A DNA stretch of 64,000 bases from Lasiodiplodia sp. COLG20 (Eukaryota > Ascomycota > Dothideomycetes > Botryosphaeriales > Botryosphaeriaceae): assembly GCA_009801085.1 (NCBI GenBank), contig VNWV01000001.1:7874001-7938000 (forward strand). Direction: 5' to 3'. Position numbers and translations under genes: made by a program. Positions 1 to 11,707 of the stretch are shown here, one piece after another (the first letter of the stretch is position 1; every line of letters starts with the position of its first letter). Under the pieces are notes generated by a model. The model saw nothing but the letters and a program-made list of their open reading frames with translations, made no database searches and was not told the origin of the DNA.

Positions 1-517
1 CGGACTTCAAGGTAGCCAAGCCGGCATAGGGCGCCGCCCAGGAGAAGTACATCTGGCCATTCCTGTGCCGGTGTCAGCGAGAGGCCAGCGAGGCTAAATG
101 AAGTGAGGCTACGTACCAGATGTGCTTGCACTTGGAGGCATCGACCTGGGTAACCTTCACCTGGAGGTGGCCAGTAGTAGCGCCGCCAACCTGCTGGCCA
201 GCACCCGTGCTCATGTCGAGCAGGCCGTCGGAGCGACTGCACTGGTCGATAGCGAGGAGGTACTTGCAGCCCTTGGAGCCGCAGACGTTGAGGCAGGCGC
301 CACACGTAGACTTGTCAATGGCGCAGTAGGAAGTGACGCTGTTGAGGTCGAGGCTGTCATAGCCCACTTCGCACCACGGAGGGTTGTACTTGCCGCGGCC
401 GTCAGCCAGAGAAGGGTAGTCGTGTAGCGTGGCATCGGTCTCAAAGTTGAGCTGCGCCAAAGCACTGCCGGCGAAGGCCAGCATGCCAGCAGAGAGGAGA
501 AGGCGAATTGGATGCAT
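1..517 (-). CDS. Expansin-like secreted protein, 5' part (cut by window edge)
   Basis: Two exons are visible (517-117 and 62-1), joined across a 54-nt intron with a GTACGT donor and CACAG acceptor. The gene runs off the left edge, so the C-terminus is missing. The ATG at 517 opens a classical signal peptide (MHPIRLLLSAGMLAFAGSALA). The mature part is cysteine-rich, with motifs such as YNPPWCEVGYDS, CGACLNVCGSKGC and AIDQCSRSDGLLDMS. This pattern fits the six-stranded double-psi beta-barrel (RlpA/expansin/EG45-like) fold, in which the Asp of an xDQCxx strand is conserved. Such proteins are secreted and act on or bind cell-wall polysaccharide; activity cannot be deduced here. In-frame codons upstream of 517 exist but the signal peptide fixes the start. 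The family call is good; the specific function is unknown. Confidence 0.7.
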
Positions 518-1242
518 GGTGGGATGTGTTGCGAGTGAGGGAGCGCTCCGGGAAGTTGAAGACCGTGAAGGCAAGAAAGGAAGAACAACTGGAGCCGGTC
601 GCTGTGTGTGCGCTGCTTGCAGCGGGATGTTGTTTCAAAGGAAGGTCTAGATTCGCAACAGCAATGTCTGGGGAGTTGCCTGGGTCGTTGACGAACGGCG
701 GAAGGAGCGAGGGAACGGTTGCGGCAGACAAGAAAGGAAAGAGCACTGCAGTTATGCAGAGCGGTTCAAGCGACCATGGTAGTCACTCCACGTGGAGACG
801 CAATTACATGCTTCTGAAAAGCCCTCACCTCACTCGAATCACATCGGCGAACCAAACGGCAACCGCTCCGGTGTGGTGTTGGTCGCGGAGTGGGGGCGTG
901 TAGGGCAACTGCGCACCGTTGGTGCTGTGCGTCGCCCAGGCGCTTCGCTCGCCCAACTTACCCGGCGGCGGAGCCAGGCACAGTACGTAAAATCCCGCCC
1001 CAGCCCGGCTACTGCAGGTACCATCTCAGTCCGCCGCAAACTCCCGCCTCTGCTAACAATCCCTGCAAAGGCTTCCCAGCCGCTTGCGCTGCAAACACCC
1101 CTTTCCCGAAATCCGGTCGACATGGCAAACTCGCTTGATATGGCGCAATAACCTCACGACGTGGCCCAACAACCAACATGGGGAGAATCCTTACTATTGC
1201 TTCATAATAGAATGGCCTGGCCATGAAAAACACGCTCCGAAT
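518..1242. other. Intergenic, 725 bp
   Basis: This is the upstream region of the expansin-like gene and the 3' flank of the nitronate monooxygenase. Open frames on both strands are short and mutually overlapping. I see no convincing gene, RNA or strong TATA box. Confidence 0.6.
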
Positions 1243-2468
<1,226 letters not shown>

Positions 2469-3049
2469 CCTGAGGCGCGTCTAGGTCTAGTTCGAAGAAA
2501 AGAGACGGTGTCGTGTCGACAGAATCAAGAAGCGCTTCGACGAAGGTAGGAGCGAGAGAGAAAAAGGGCAAATCTAAGGACGATCTAAAATCTACAAGAA
2601 GGGTGCAAGTCAGGGTGATTAGTCTACATGGTGTTGCATCCGAGGGAGAACAGGTGTAGGGCTTATCGTCCCCCACAAGCGGAGGAACCGAGCGACAGCC
2701 GAGGCCGCTGCTCTTTCTGGGGTTCCCGCACGCGCCCCCTTCACATGCGCCGCCCAATGACTCGCACCGGACGACCCACCATCGCCGCCGACTGCGCGGG
2801 GTGCGGAGAATAATTGCATCGCATGACCGGGATATAAAGAAACAGGCGAGTCTCTGCGCAAGCTCTACTAGGAAGGGACGGGAGGCTCTGTCACCTTTTG
2901 ATGACCGTTTTCAGGGTCCCCTGTCGCCGAGTAGGAAGACAACACTACATCATTACTACGGACGTAGACAAGGAAGCTAGACCGCAAAACGCCAAAACCG
3001 AACCAAGACTCCAGCAGACCGCCTCCTTTGTCCACAGAGCAATGTTCTC
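2469..3049. other. Intergenic, 581 bp
   Basis: Upstream region of the nitronate monooxygenase and 3' flank of the FAD oxidoreductase. A TATA-like GATATAAAG near 2830 points to the plus strand, where there is no gene to use it. Nothing else is recognised. Confidence 0.55.
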
Positions 3050-4447
3050 CTATTCTCCCAGACTATACGGACCAGCCCCCCTCTCCACCACACCCTTCGC
3101 CTTGCCAACCTTATAATTCCTCCCCTTCATCAAATACACGAGCGGGCTGGGAACTCTGAAGTTGGACCAGATCCCTACGCCACCCCTCTTCGTGCACGGC
3201 ATGAGCAGCGTATCCTTTGGATTGGGCGAGAAGTGTTTGTCAACCAGCTCCTCCAAGCGGTCGTGCAAGCCGGTGCCCTCGCCGGTTGACGGGCACTGCA
3301 GGCGCAGTTCATGGGCGATCAGGTCGTTGCGCAGGTTGTGCATCAGCACCGGCACCGCGTCGTATACGTCGACGGTGCGGTTCCTGCTGTATGCGGCGCA
3401 GTCGCCGATGGCGTAAACACGGGGCCCGACGCCTGGCTGCTCTACGCGTAGCGTCGAGGGGTGCGTCGCGACGTAGCCTGCAGCGTCGACGAGTTTCGAA
3501 GGCAGGAACGACGTGTTGGGTTTGACCCCCGTGCACGCTACGAACACGTCTGCTGTGATGGTCGTGTTGTTGTTTAGGTGGCACGCCGTCTGCCCTGCAT
3601 CCGCCGCTTCTGTCGCTGCGATCAGCCTGATGTTATGCAGGACGTGGACGTGGTTGCGCTGCAGTTTCTTCTCCGCCTTGCGGCCCAGTTTGGGAGCCAG
3701 GCTCGGCAGCAGCCTGTAGTGCCCGGATACCAGCGTAATAGTCTTGGGTTTAGGAGGGGGGTCGCCGGAGAGCGGGTCGGCCGCTTTGTATAGCCCAAGC
3801 CGGGCGAGGATGGGCTTAGAATTCGTACCGTTGAAGTAGACTGCGAGCTGACCGGCCGTCTCAACGCCAGAGGCGCCGCCTCCGACGATGACGATGCTAT
3901 CGGCGGCGCGGAGCCGCTTGTGGAAGTCATTCAGTGCGGCCAGCGTCTGTTCGTGGGGACCGTGGAGAGAGAGAAGCGGCGAGTCTGTGGAGCTCCCAGT
4001 TGCTAAGATCAAAGCATGATAGACCAGGGTCTTAGTCCGCGTTGGAGTCTTTTCCGTGCTGGTGCTACCAAAGGACTCATGATGATTCGGATCCACCAAA
4101 TTCGGCCTGGTTGTCAGTGTAATGCTGACTTGTCTTTGAGCTGTGTCGATCAGTCCAGCTGTTCCCTGGATAAAGATGAACTCCTCTGGTGAGTAGTTCT
4201 CAAACCCTTTCATGACTGGGGAGAACATCGTATCGATTGGTACTAAACTGGCCGATACCAATGCCCGAGGAGCAGCAAGATTCCAGTAGAGATGACTCGA
4301 CGGTGCTACCAGCACAACTCGGTACTTTGGTGCCCCTTCGAACGTTTGAAGATTGGGAAAGACATTCCTGAGGAGATTATGGGCAACTGAAAGACCGGCA
4401 AACGATGCACCAAGGACCACGACGTCAAGCGTACCCTGGTTGGCCAT
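3050..4447 (-). CDS. AIF/FSP1-like FAD-dependent NAD(P)H oxidoreductase
   Basis: A single exon of 465 residues starts at ATG 4447. It has the two-dinucleotide-fold layout of pyridine nucleotide-disulphide oxidoreductases. The N-terminal FAD motif is VVVLGASFAGLSVAHNLL (about residues 9-26), the mid-chain ATG motif is ALILATGSSTDSP (about 145-160), the NAD(P)H fold is VIVGGGASGVETAGQLA (about 183-200), and the C-terminal FAD contact is VYAIGDCAAY (about 340-350). There is no CxxxxC redox disulphide, which places it with AIF, AMID (FSP1) and NDH-2-like enzymes rather than thioredoxin or glutathione reductases. Fungal members are described as Aif1/AMID-like and may reduce quinones. There is no clear mitochondrial presequence or N-myristoylation glycine. 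Whether it has any death-related role cannot be told from sequence. Confidence 0.85.
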   Translation of the reverse strand: MANQGTLDVVVLGASFAGLSVAHNLLRNVFPNLQTFEGAPKYRVVLVAPSSHLYWNLAAPRALVSASLVPIDTMFSPVMKGFENYSPEEFIFIQGTAGLIDTAQRQVSITLTTRPNLVDPNHHESFGSTSTEKTPTRTKTLVYHALILATGSSTDSPLLSLHGPHEQTLAALNDFHKRLRAADSIVIVGGGASGVETAGQLAVYFNGTNSKPILARLGLYKAADPLSGDPPPKPKTITLVSGHYRLLPSLAPKLGRKAEKKLQRNHVHVLHNIRLIAATEAADAGQTACHLNNNTTITADVFVACTGVKPNTSFLPSKLVDAAGYVATHPSTLRVEQPGVGPRVYAIGDCAAYSRNRTVDVYDAVPVLMHNLRNDLIAHELRLQCPSTGEGTGLHDRLEELVDKHFSPNPKDTLLMPCTKRGGVGIWSNFRVPSPLVYLMKGRNYKVGKAKGVVERGAGPYSLGE

Positions 4448-6448
4448 GTGTGCAAGTTAAAACGATCTTCAAGTACGAACCGAGGAGTGAATGAAGTATG
4501 AGAGGCAGCGCGAGGCTGACTGTTACATGATCCACTCACAGCATGCATGCTGAGACTTATGGAGAAACAATGACAACGAGCCCTCGTTGTAAAAGGCAGT
4601 GTCAGGGCCGCATTAGTCTGTTGCCGTGAGCGCTTTGAGATATGTGGCGTGGCTATGAACGATTGTGCAGTGAAGTCATGGCTGAGAGGGAGTGAAACAA
4701 AGGATCGAATGCACCTGAAAGGGGTCATTGTTGTCAGCCAAGCTGCAAAAACGACGAAGATTTGGCTTGGCAGCTGACCATGCAGGCATTAACGAACATA
4801 TGCAAAGCGAATGATCAAAAACGAGAGAATATTGGAAAAGTCTGTGCATATGGTTGTGCCGCTGTCGCTCTCTGCTGTGAAACTGTGTTACACACTACAA
4901 ATGGGTATTAGAACCGAAGGCTAGCGCGAAGAATAATAGAGCCTTACAACAGAGGGAGATGACTATCCCAGCAATTTTCTTTACAGATAATTGCTGCAAT
5001 CCATGGCACGAGCTTAGACAGGTGTCTGATATAGTGGGCCGAAAAATAAATTCACGCTAGCCTTCGGCCGCGATTCCCTTTTGCAAGCTTTGTCCGAGCT
5101 GGCACCCGTTACACAGGAAAAAGGAAAGAAAGAAGAGATGCCACGGGAAACCAACAAAACCCATAAAACGAGCGTCTAGAGGATAGTGACATCTGGCGAA
5201 TGCAAACGAATAATCAAAATGAAACAGACGGGGCAAAGGAAATATCTGCTGAGTTTCCGACGGCTTGAGAGCAACAATATTCGTTCCATGAAAGATAAAG
5301 CAAAGCTCACAATCGAGCATAGCGCTGAATCCAAGTTGAAATGGTAGGAAGAAGATTATGGCAATCACTTGGTCTGGCCGTCAGCTGAGTGATGTAGGCT
5401 GGACGCATCTTCACATCTCTATACTAAAAGTCAGCTATATACCAAATTGCTCTGTTTACATTGCCTACACTCAAAACCCATTCCCACGGGACTTGGCGGC
5501 GGTTGCGGGGGTGGCGAAGGCGGATCTTCGCGGGAAAGCTGACGCAAAGCTGGACCGTGTTTAATGGAGCGATTATATCCCATGGTAGCAATTGACTGAA
5601 TTCGGTGGGTGTTGGAGGACGCCATTCGTATGCCAGATTGGAACTTCCTCGTCCCAGACGCCGAATGCCAATGAGAGATGGATATCTCAGTCCCATTTTG
5701 ACTTGAAGGAGTATGATTTTCCAGAGAAAACATCGTGGGATTTGAAAGAGGTATTGAGAGGCAATTTCGGAGATGGTAAAATAGATGAGGCATAAACGAA
5801 ATTAGGAGGCACGTAGCTTACGTTGCAAGGAATGCTGTCGCCTTTCTTCCGTTCCCACAGCTGGTATTTAAAGTGGATGGACGCGTGGAAGACATGTGGG
5901 GTTGCTTGATGGAATGAGCAAACACATCTCTGAGCTTTCAAATCTTTGATATATAGAAATGGTCGGGAAAGGAACGGGAGGAAGTCTTCCACCGTACGGC
6001 AGGCGCGTATCCAGTGAAAGACTGACGATGGACGCAGTGTCCTCAGGAGAAGTAGCACAGGAAGCAAAGTCCCGGGAATGAGTGCGATCAAAGTGATACA
6101 AGGTCGGCGACAGAACGCCCCATGGGGTACGCTGTCAGCAAGAGCAGTGCTGCGCAGCGCATCCGTTCCCCTTGTGGAACGTGAGAACAGTTTGCTGCAG
6201 AAAGCCGATCGTTGAGTCAACATTCTGCATGAACGCTTGGTCTCGATTGTGAAGCAACCAATCAAAAGCCGGGCCAGCACTCAGAGGCTGCCTCGTAGGC
6301 TGTTATTATTAGTAGAACGGGAATTCAACTCTGAACTTAATGATTATACCCACCACCAAAACGCCTCTACCCAGCAATAGTAGCCCCATAAGCCGAGCAA
6401 CTCAAATACCTCGGCGTTTCGCGTAGCAATCGAGATCACAAATATCGT
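4448..6448. other. Intergenic, 2.0 kb
   Basis: The stretch between the oxidoreductase start and the spo11 3' end has only patchwork open frames. The longest lies on the minus strand (first ATG 6223, to 5687, 178 codons) and has a composition rich in Cys, His, Ser and Arg without domain features. I do not call it a gene. No tRNA-like or repeat structure was recognised. Confidence 0.5.
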
Positions 6449-8135
6449 CTACTCGCGACTGAAGAAGTTCGTAAGCAAACGGACTTGACTATGGGCCTTC
6501 AATTGGTCCCAAAGCCAGCCACCGAGCCCGCCATCTCTGGATTTCAGCAATTCAAGCTCCGCCTTCAGATTGAGCATTAACAGAACCTGGAGCTCTCTTC
6601 TGAGTTCATTTTGGGGGCCTGCCTCCAAGCAGGGTTGCTTGCAGAGCATTCGTGAAGCCTTTCTGCGGTCTCGATACGACAACGAGAGAAGCCCCTCGGT
6701 TTGGTGAACATTAGCTGTTTGTGGAACCTCAAGCTCAACCGCCGATAATGAAAAGATATCCACACTTCTGACGCCAAGCCATCGTATGCTTGGTACTTTT
6801 ATCGAGTCGCCTTCGTGAGCCAAAGCTGTGGAGCCGTATTTGTACGTGCACATGATGCTCAATCCATCGGGATCCAGATCGACTAGAGCTAGAATCGGTA
6901 TGGTCATAGTGTCGGTGGTTGACGCGGCGCTGAGTCTGTGGAGGAAAATGCGTGTAGATAAATCTGGATAACCCTTCCCCTGCATAGTTGGTGAGTACGA
7001 TTTGTAACAATTAGAGCTAGCGTGGGCGAAAGTATGCAGATGAATATTCTATCATACCGTGACCATGACACTATCATGCCTCAGCATTTCCCAAGCCTTC
7101 GATGCTGCAATAGAACGGAAGGCAGCCTCGAGAAGTGTTAGTGATACGCATGCGAACGAAGAGTCGAACTTGCCTCTTTTTCGACTACAAGTACTAGTTT
7201 CGCTGCGGTCTGTATTGTGTCTCCATCTTCGATGCTAGGTATAAGGTGGCCTGAAGGATCGTTGAAATTGAGGACAGAGACACCGTCGGCTTTCAGGACC
7301 GTCAAATCACCGGTTACAAGTCCCTTCGCGGCTGCGCTCTGTGTAATTGTTACGACCTAGCGGGACTGTGCGTGCGAAAGTATGCGTACCACATTGAGCA
7401 ACGATCTCGAGGCCCCAAAGGAGAAGGCAATGTCATCCACGTATCTGTCTACTACCGCTTGGTTTGCGAAAAGGGCTGGGTGCCGGTAGTAGATCTCCCT
7501 GCCACGACGTGAGCAATGCACATGTGGGACATGACGAGTAGAAGCAGAATTCCAATGAACAAATTGCGAAAACTACCGTTTGGATATGACACAGTCTGTG
7601 ACGAGAGCTTCATGAACGATCTCCAAGATGCGCATCAAGACAGCTAGTCATGTTAGTGCAAGTTGATGTTGCTTTCTCCTAAGCACATACTAAATCTCCA
7701 TGCTTCTTCGGCCGTTTTCCCGGGAAAACGTATGGGTCTGCTGCGTGCGACTCCCGTGGTCTGTGCCAGGGACCGAGATTTCAGAAACAAAACAAGCGAA
7801 TCTCCACTGGTGAGAAGTACGTCAAGCATAGAGTCAAAGACGGATTCGATATCCGATATCACGCGTTCCTTGTCCCGAGAGAAAGGATCAGCAAGCACAT
7901 CAGCTGAAACGTCAAGTTCGCACATAGACGTGTCTTCTGTTTCCGCAAATAGATCCTCATCATGCCATTGAGAGCCCGTGGGATCCTCGTCGTGTGCAGC
8001 TGAATAATCGGTGAGCGGGATGTCCAAATATTGATCGGATGTTGCCCAGGGAGTGGATGCTGTATCGGTCTGTGGCTCCTCATGCGGGTCCGGAGATGAG
8101 CTGGCATCAAAAAGCATGCCTTCGTCGAGGTCCAT
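6449..8135 (-). CDS. spo11: Spo11 meiotic double-strand-break transesterase (Topo VI-A family)
   Basis: Six exons (8135-7691, 7643-7577, 7498-7390, 7356-7174, 7126-7058, 6979-6449) give 467 residues. The first 120 or so residues are acidic and unconserved. The 5Y-CAP/winged-helix part follows, with ILEIVHEALVTDCVISKR and EIYYRHPALF; the second Tyr (about Y175) is the expected catalytic tyrosine that forms the 5'-phosphotyrosyl link to DNA. The Toprim domain shows LVLVVEKEAAF (metal-binding Glu about 266) and ALVDLDPDGLSIM (about 322-334), plus GKGYPDLSTR and YKYGS. Spo11 makes the breaks that start meiotic recombination, implying sexual competence. The intron after VVEKE has a GC donor (GCAAGT) and is 47 nt; reading through it meets a stop. 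The gene shares a 262-bp upstream region with the CAF-1 subunit. The start at 8135 is the first ATG of the open frame. Confidence 0.93.
7127..7173 (-). other. GC-AG intron within spo11
   Basis: The donor reads GAG|GCAAGT and the acceptor CTCGAG|GCTGCC. Removing these 47 nt restores the conserved VVEKEAAFRSIAASKAW run exactly. Retaining the sequence leads to a stop within about a dozen codons. No nearby GT donor in the right phase was found. Confidence 0.85.
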
Positions 8136-8397
8136 CTTCGACAAGGTCCCCGCGGCGGTGACAGGTGAATGGCGGGGCGGAGATCTGCGGGCAAAAGCGC
8201 GGCTCTCGTTGGCGCGCGACGCGCACGGACCGTTAGGCGGCGGGAGACGCGTCTGGGTCGCGTTGGCGTACTTGCCCTTTACCTCATCCTCCGAGCCATA
8301 GCAACTTCCCGCCTCGCAGACACTTAGATTCTTTCCTGTCTCTCGTACCCTTCTTTTCTTGCACCAACGTCTCGGCCATCTGACGAGATTCGGCGCA
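8136..8397. promoter_or_regulatory. Shared bidirectional promoter of spo11 and CAF-1 large subunit
   Basis: Only 262 bp separate the two divergent start codons. The segment is GC-rich and lacks a TATA box. It holds a perfect MluI cell-cycle box inside the palindrome AGACGCGTCT (8245-8254), and further CGCG-containing elements nearby (around 8209-8222 and 8258-8262). The MCB is the known site of MBF-type G1/S regulators. Use of it here is inference. Confidence 0.6.
8247..8252. promoter_or_regulatory. MCB (ACGCGT) cell-cycle box
   Basis: A perfect palindromic ACGCGT lies about 112 bp from the spo11 start and 146 bp from the CAF-1 start. A hexamer alone can occur by chance. Its position and the S-phase role of CAF-1 make it plausible. 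Confidence 0.45.
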
Positions 8398-10430
8398 ATG
8401 GCTGACGCTCTACCTCAAGCCGCGTCCCCATCGCGGAAACGGCCTGCTCCAGACGATATTGACATGTCTGACGTGCAAGCAACACCTGTCAAGAACCCGC
8501 CCAGCTCCCCGCAAAGCTCGGATCTATCCACGCCCAAATCAATCGTCTCGCCCGACCAGAGCCCGCTACCTCAAAGCGGCATTGCCCGAGCCAATTTGTC
8601 TCCCGCCCCGAGCAACCTCGCATCTGCTACCGCCGCTGCTGCTTCGACATTGAATCCCTCAACTGCCGGTGCAACGCCAGCAAAGCGAAGGCGGCTAACT
8701 CCCCAGGAAAAAGAGCAACAACGGTTGGACAAGGAGGCTAAGGCCAAGGCACGCGAGGAAAAGAAGCTACAGAAGGAGGAGGAAATGCGCCAGAAGGAGG
8801 AAGCTAAGCGGGTTAAAGACGAAGCCAAGAAGCTGAAGGATGAGGAAGTCAGGAAAAAGAAGGAGGAAGCCGAAGCCAAGAAGCGCGAGAAGGAGATGGA
8901 GAAACAGAAGAAGGCAGAGGAGAAGGAGAAGAAGGCAAAGGTGTGTGCGTAGATCACGCTTAAAGAGCTCTGCTAACTTGGTTTGTCCCCAGGCTCAACC
9001 CAAGCTTAATCAATGGTTCACGAAGGGGGGCGTCAACACCACAGAGCTTGCGCATAGAAGAAAGTCCATCTCAGCCGACCCGGGCGAACCTGCTGCCAGT
9101 CCCTCTAAGCCCCCCTCGCCCCAGAAGAAGGTCCAGTCCGATTACGAGCAAACGTTCCTCCCGTACGAGAAGAAGACACATGAAATTTTGGCACCTCAAA
9201 CGCTATTCTGGGCAGACCGAAGCGACACAGACAGAGAGGCGGCCATTGCGAAGCTGAACGAGGTGGCAGCATCTGGTTCGGAGCAAACTAAGCAGCAAGT
9301 GCTGGATCTGCTCGAAAAACGCGACTTCGTCACACTACTAGGTGTGCCAGCTGCAGAACAGGGGAAGAGAGGTGTCAAGTTTCCGCTCGTGAGGGATCTT
9401 GTTGCTCGTCTGCAGGGCTCATCAGACCAGCCTGTTGATCTGACCGAAGAGTCTTCAGAAAAGAAGATGCGGGACCTTCTTGACACCCTTAAGAACATTC
9501 CTATGAAGTACATCCACTTCACTGAGGATGTTCGACCTCCCTACTGCGGCACATTCACCAAGATTCAGTCGGATCGACAGTCGCGGAGACTCGCGATCAA
9601 TCCTTTCTCAAAGAGTCTGCCTGAAGCCAACTACGACTATGACTCGGAATGCGAATGGGAAGAGCCAGAGGAGGGAGAGGATCTTGATGCGGAAGACGAA
9701 GAGGACCTTGAGAGCGAAGGAGCAGAAGATCTAGAAGATTTCCTTGAAGATGACGATGAAGCGGCTCACAGCAAGCGTCGCCTTATCACAGGAGATCTAG
9801 AGCCGGTTTCCACTGGTCTTTGCTGGGAAGACAGCAAGGGAGTGCTGAGGAAGGCGGACGGTTCTGTTGACTCTAATGTGACATTGTCGGAATATAGGAT
9901 GGGTGTTTTGCTCGGTAGGTCATTTCCTTCCTCTCTTCAATAACCTGGACTGACGCAGCAAAAGAACCGACGCCGATTTCCATCGACCCCTTCTCGACAG
10001 CTTACTGGGAGACGGAAGCGCAGGCGACATCAAGTTCGGGGGCCAAGGACGTATTCGGCATGATGCAACCTCCAAGGCTACCACTCCACGCTCGGCCTGA
10101 AAATGGTGCAAATGTCGGCAATGCCAAGCTTCCTGCGAAGGCAGTGAACGGCACGGCTGGGGCTCCAAAGCCGCCGAAGAGGACGATCCCTGAGGAGCTC
10201 ATTGGCGAATTCAAGAACGCGGTCGAGGGGAGCGATCTGACGAAGATTGCCTTGATCGAGGCTCTCAAGAAAAGGTAGGGTTTCAGAATTAAGCTAGCAT
10301 GTGAACGTTAACCGACGCAAGCAGATTTCCCAAGATCCCGAAGGACGCCATTACGAACACACTGCCACTAGTCGCAAAGCGTGTTGGGCCCAGCGCCGCG
10401 GAGAAACGGTGGACTCTCCTCGACACATGA
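8398..10430 (+). CDS. rlf2: Chromatin assembly factor 1 large subunit (CAF-1 p150/Cac1/Rlf2)
   Basis: Four exons (8398-8940, 8993-9914, 9959-10274, 10325-10430) give 628 residues. A disordered Ser/Pro-rich start is followed by a K/E/R-rich coiled coil (about 110-181), the DNA-binding KER region. Directly after the first intron is QPKLNQWF (183-190), which fits a PCNA-interacting PIP box. The middle holds the conserved PPYCGTFTK and NPFSKSLPEANYDYDSE segments, and then a Glu/Asp-rich stretch (about 395-440), the ED region that contacts H3-H4. The C-terminal winged helix includes LIGEFKNAVEGSDLTK and ends at WTLLDT. CAF-1 deposits H3-H4 on newly replicated DNA through PCNA. The start at 8398 sits in good context (GGCGCAATGG). 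Divergent from spo11. Confidence 0.92.
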
Positions 10431-11707
10431 TTGCCTTCGGATGACGACCGATCAGCTCGCAACTGACACATGCATCCATGATTACACGACCCATGGTTCC
10501 TTCATGCAGTACTCACCGCGCGGGGGCGAGAGGGATTTGTGTTTCTCTTCGGTTCTGTTATCGCCCAGAGATTTGTCCATGATAGAAGATCTAAGTCCAG
10601 CCTTGCGGTGTCGCAAGAGAGCATGCTAAGCTTTGTAAGCTTACCCGGGTTGCTGATCATAGTCCAAGGCTGCAGCCATACGCGTCATAGCACGACACGG
10701 TGGAACCGGCGCGGACGGAAGAGGTGTACGCGGCTTGTGCAGATTTTTCGCGCATAGTGCTATCAGCGCAGTAGAGTCTACGGTATGAAAGATTTGCTAT
10801 GTCTCACAGAGAGCGAAACGGGCACGTGGGGGCCGATCTGCGGGGTGGTATATCGAATAGCAGCTATTTTTGCTCTGACGTTGGATGCCGACACAGGCGT
10901 GCCTCGTTGCTAGCCGGTTTCTGCCTCGAAACAAAGACGGAAAAAGCGAACATGGCGGAGGAGGGTGTCGGACTGCATACAGGCTATATGTACGCCTGTC
11001 GAGATAACTATACATAGATACCTTTTGGCCCGCACAGCATTATCGGTGTCCAGCAGAACACGTGATGGTACTACGCGCTGAGTCTATTTTTATCGCCCAC
11101 CTACAACGCTGCACTCCAACCCACATCCCCACAGCCGCAAGAGACGCGCCTAGGCCCCCAGCAAGCTAGCGACGGCCAATCCGCCGGCTCGGTGAACAAG
11201 AACGCCTATCACGCGCCTCTCCGCAGGTGGCACATCTCTGATTGGAGCGCCGCTCAACCTGCGTCTGCTACGCCGTCAGCAGCCGCTGACATGACCTCGC
11301 GCTAGCATTGTACAACCATTCGTGCTTCGGAAAGCGGAGAAAGGGATGTCTCATCTCACGGTTGACTATGGAGCGGGTCCGGCGGGCACATGCTTGGTAT
11401 GAAGACGGCCTATCAGCGGCGGGGTGGCGGCATCCAGAGTGCTGCAGCCCTGATGATGAACCCAGGTTTATGTGCCGATCTGTGTCCTGCAACCAGAGGA
11501 GGCAAAAAGCGTCAGCCCAAGGCCATGTGGGCACGAGCTAAATGCGCTTTATACAGCGGGAGGCGCTCTCTCGGCAGGGCGGATTGCGCTTCCCTCCACT
11601 GGTCTTTTTTTCGACTTCTGACCATGACTACTCCTGCTTGATCCTTCCTCTGACTGTGGCTTTACTCTCTCAGGAGTCTGACCAACAAGTTCATCCAGCG
11701 GCGCAAC
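10431..11707. other. Intergenic, 1.28 kb
   Basis: The stretch lies between the CAF-1 3' end and the pepsin-like gene. It has two CACGTG palindromes (10823-10828 and 11059-11064), the core of bHLH binding sites, and short open frames on both strands that mirror one another. No gene is supported. Confidence 0.5.

Noticed and set aside
2828..2838. TATAAA element in the plus direction upstream of 3050
   Set aside because: No plus-strand gene follows; the next gene lies on the minus strand and ends there.
5687..6223. A 178-codon minus-strand frame in the 2-kb spacer
   Set aside because: Composition rich in Cys, His, Ser and Arg, no domain, no splice context and no promoter. It is long for chance, so RNA data could revive it.
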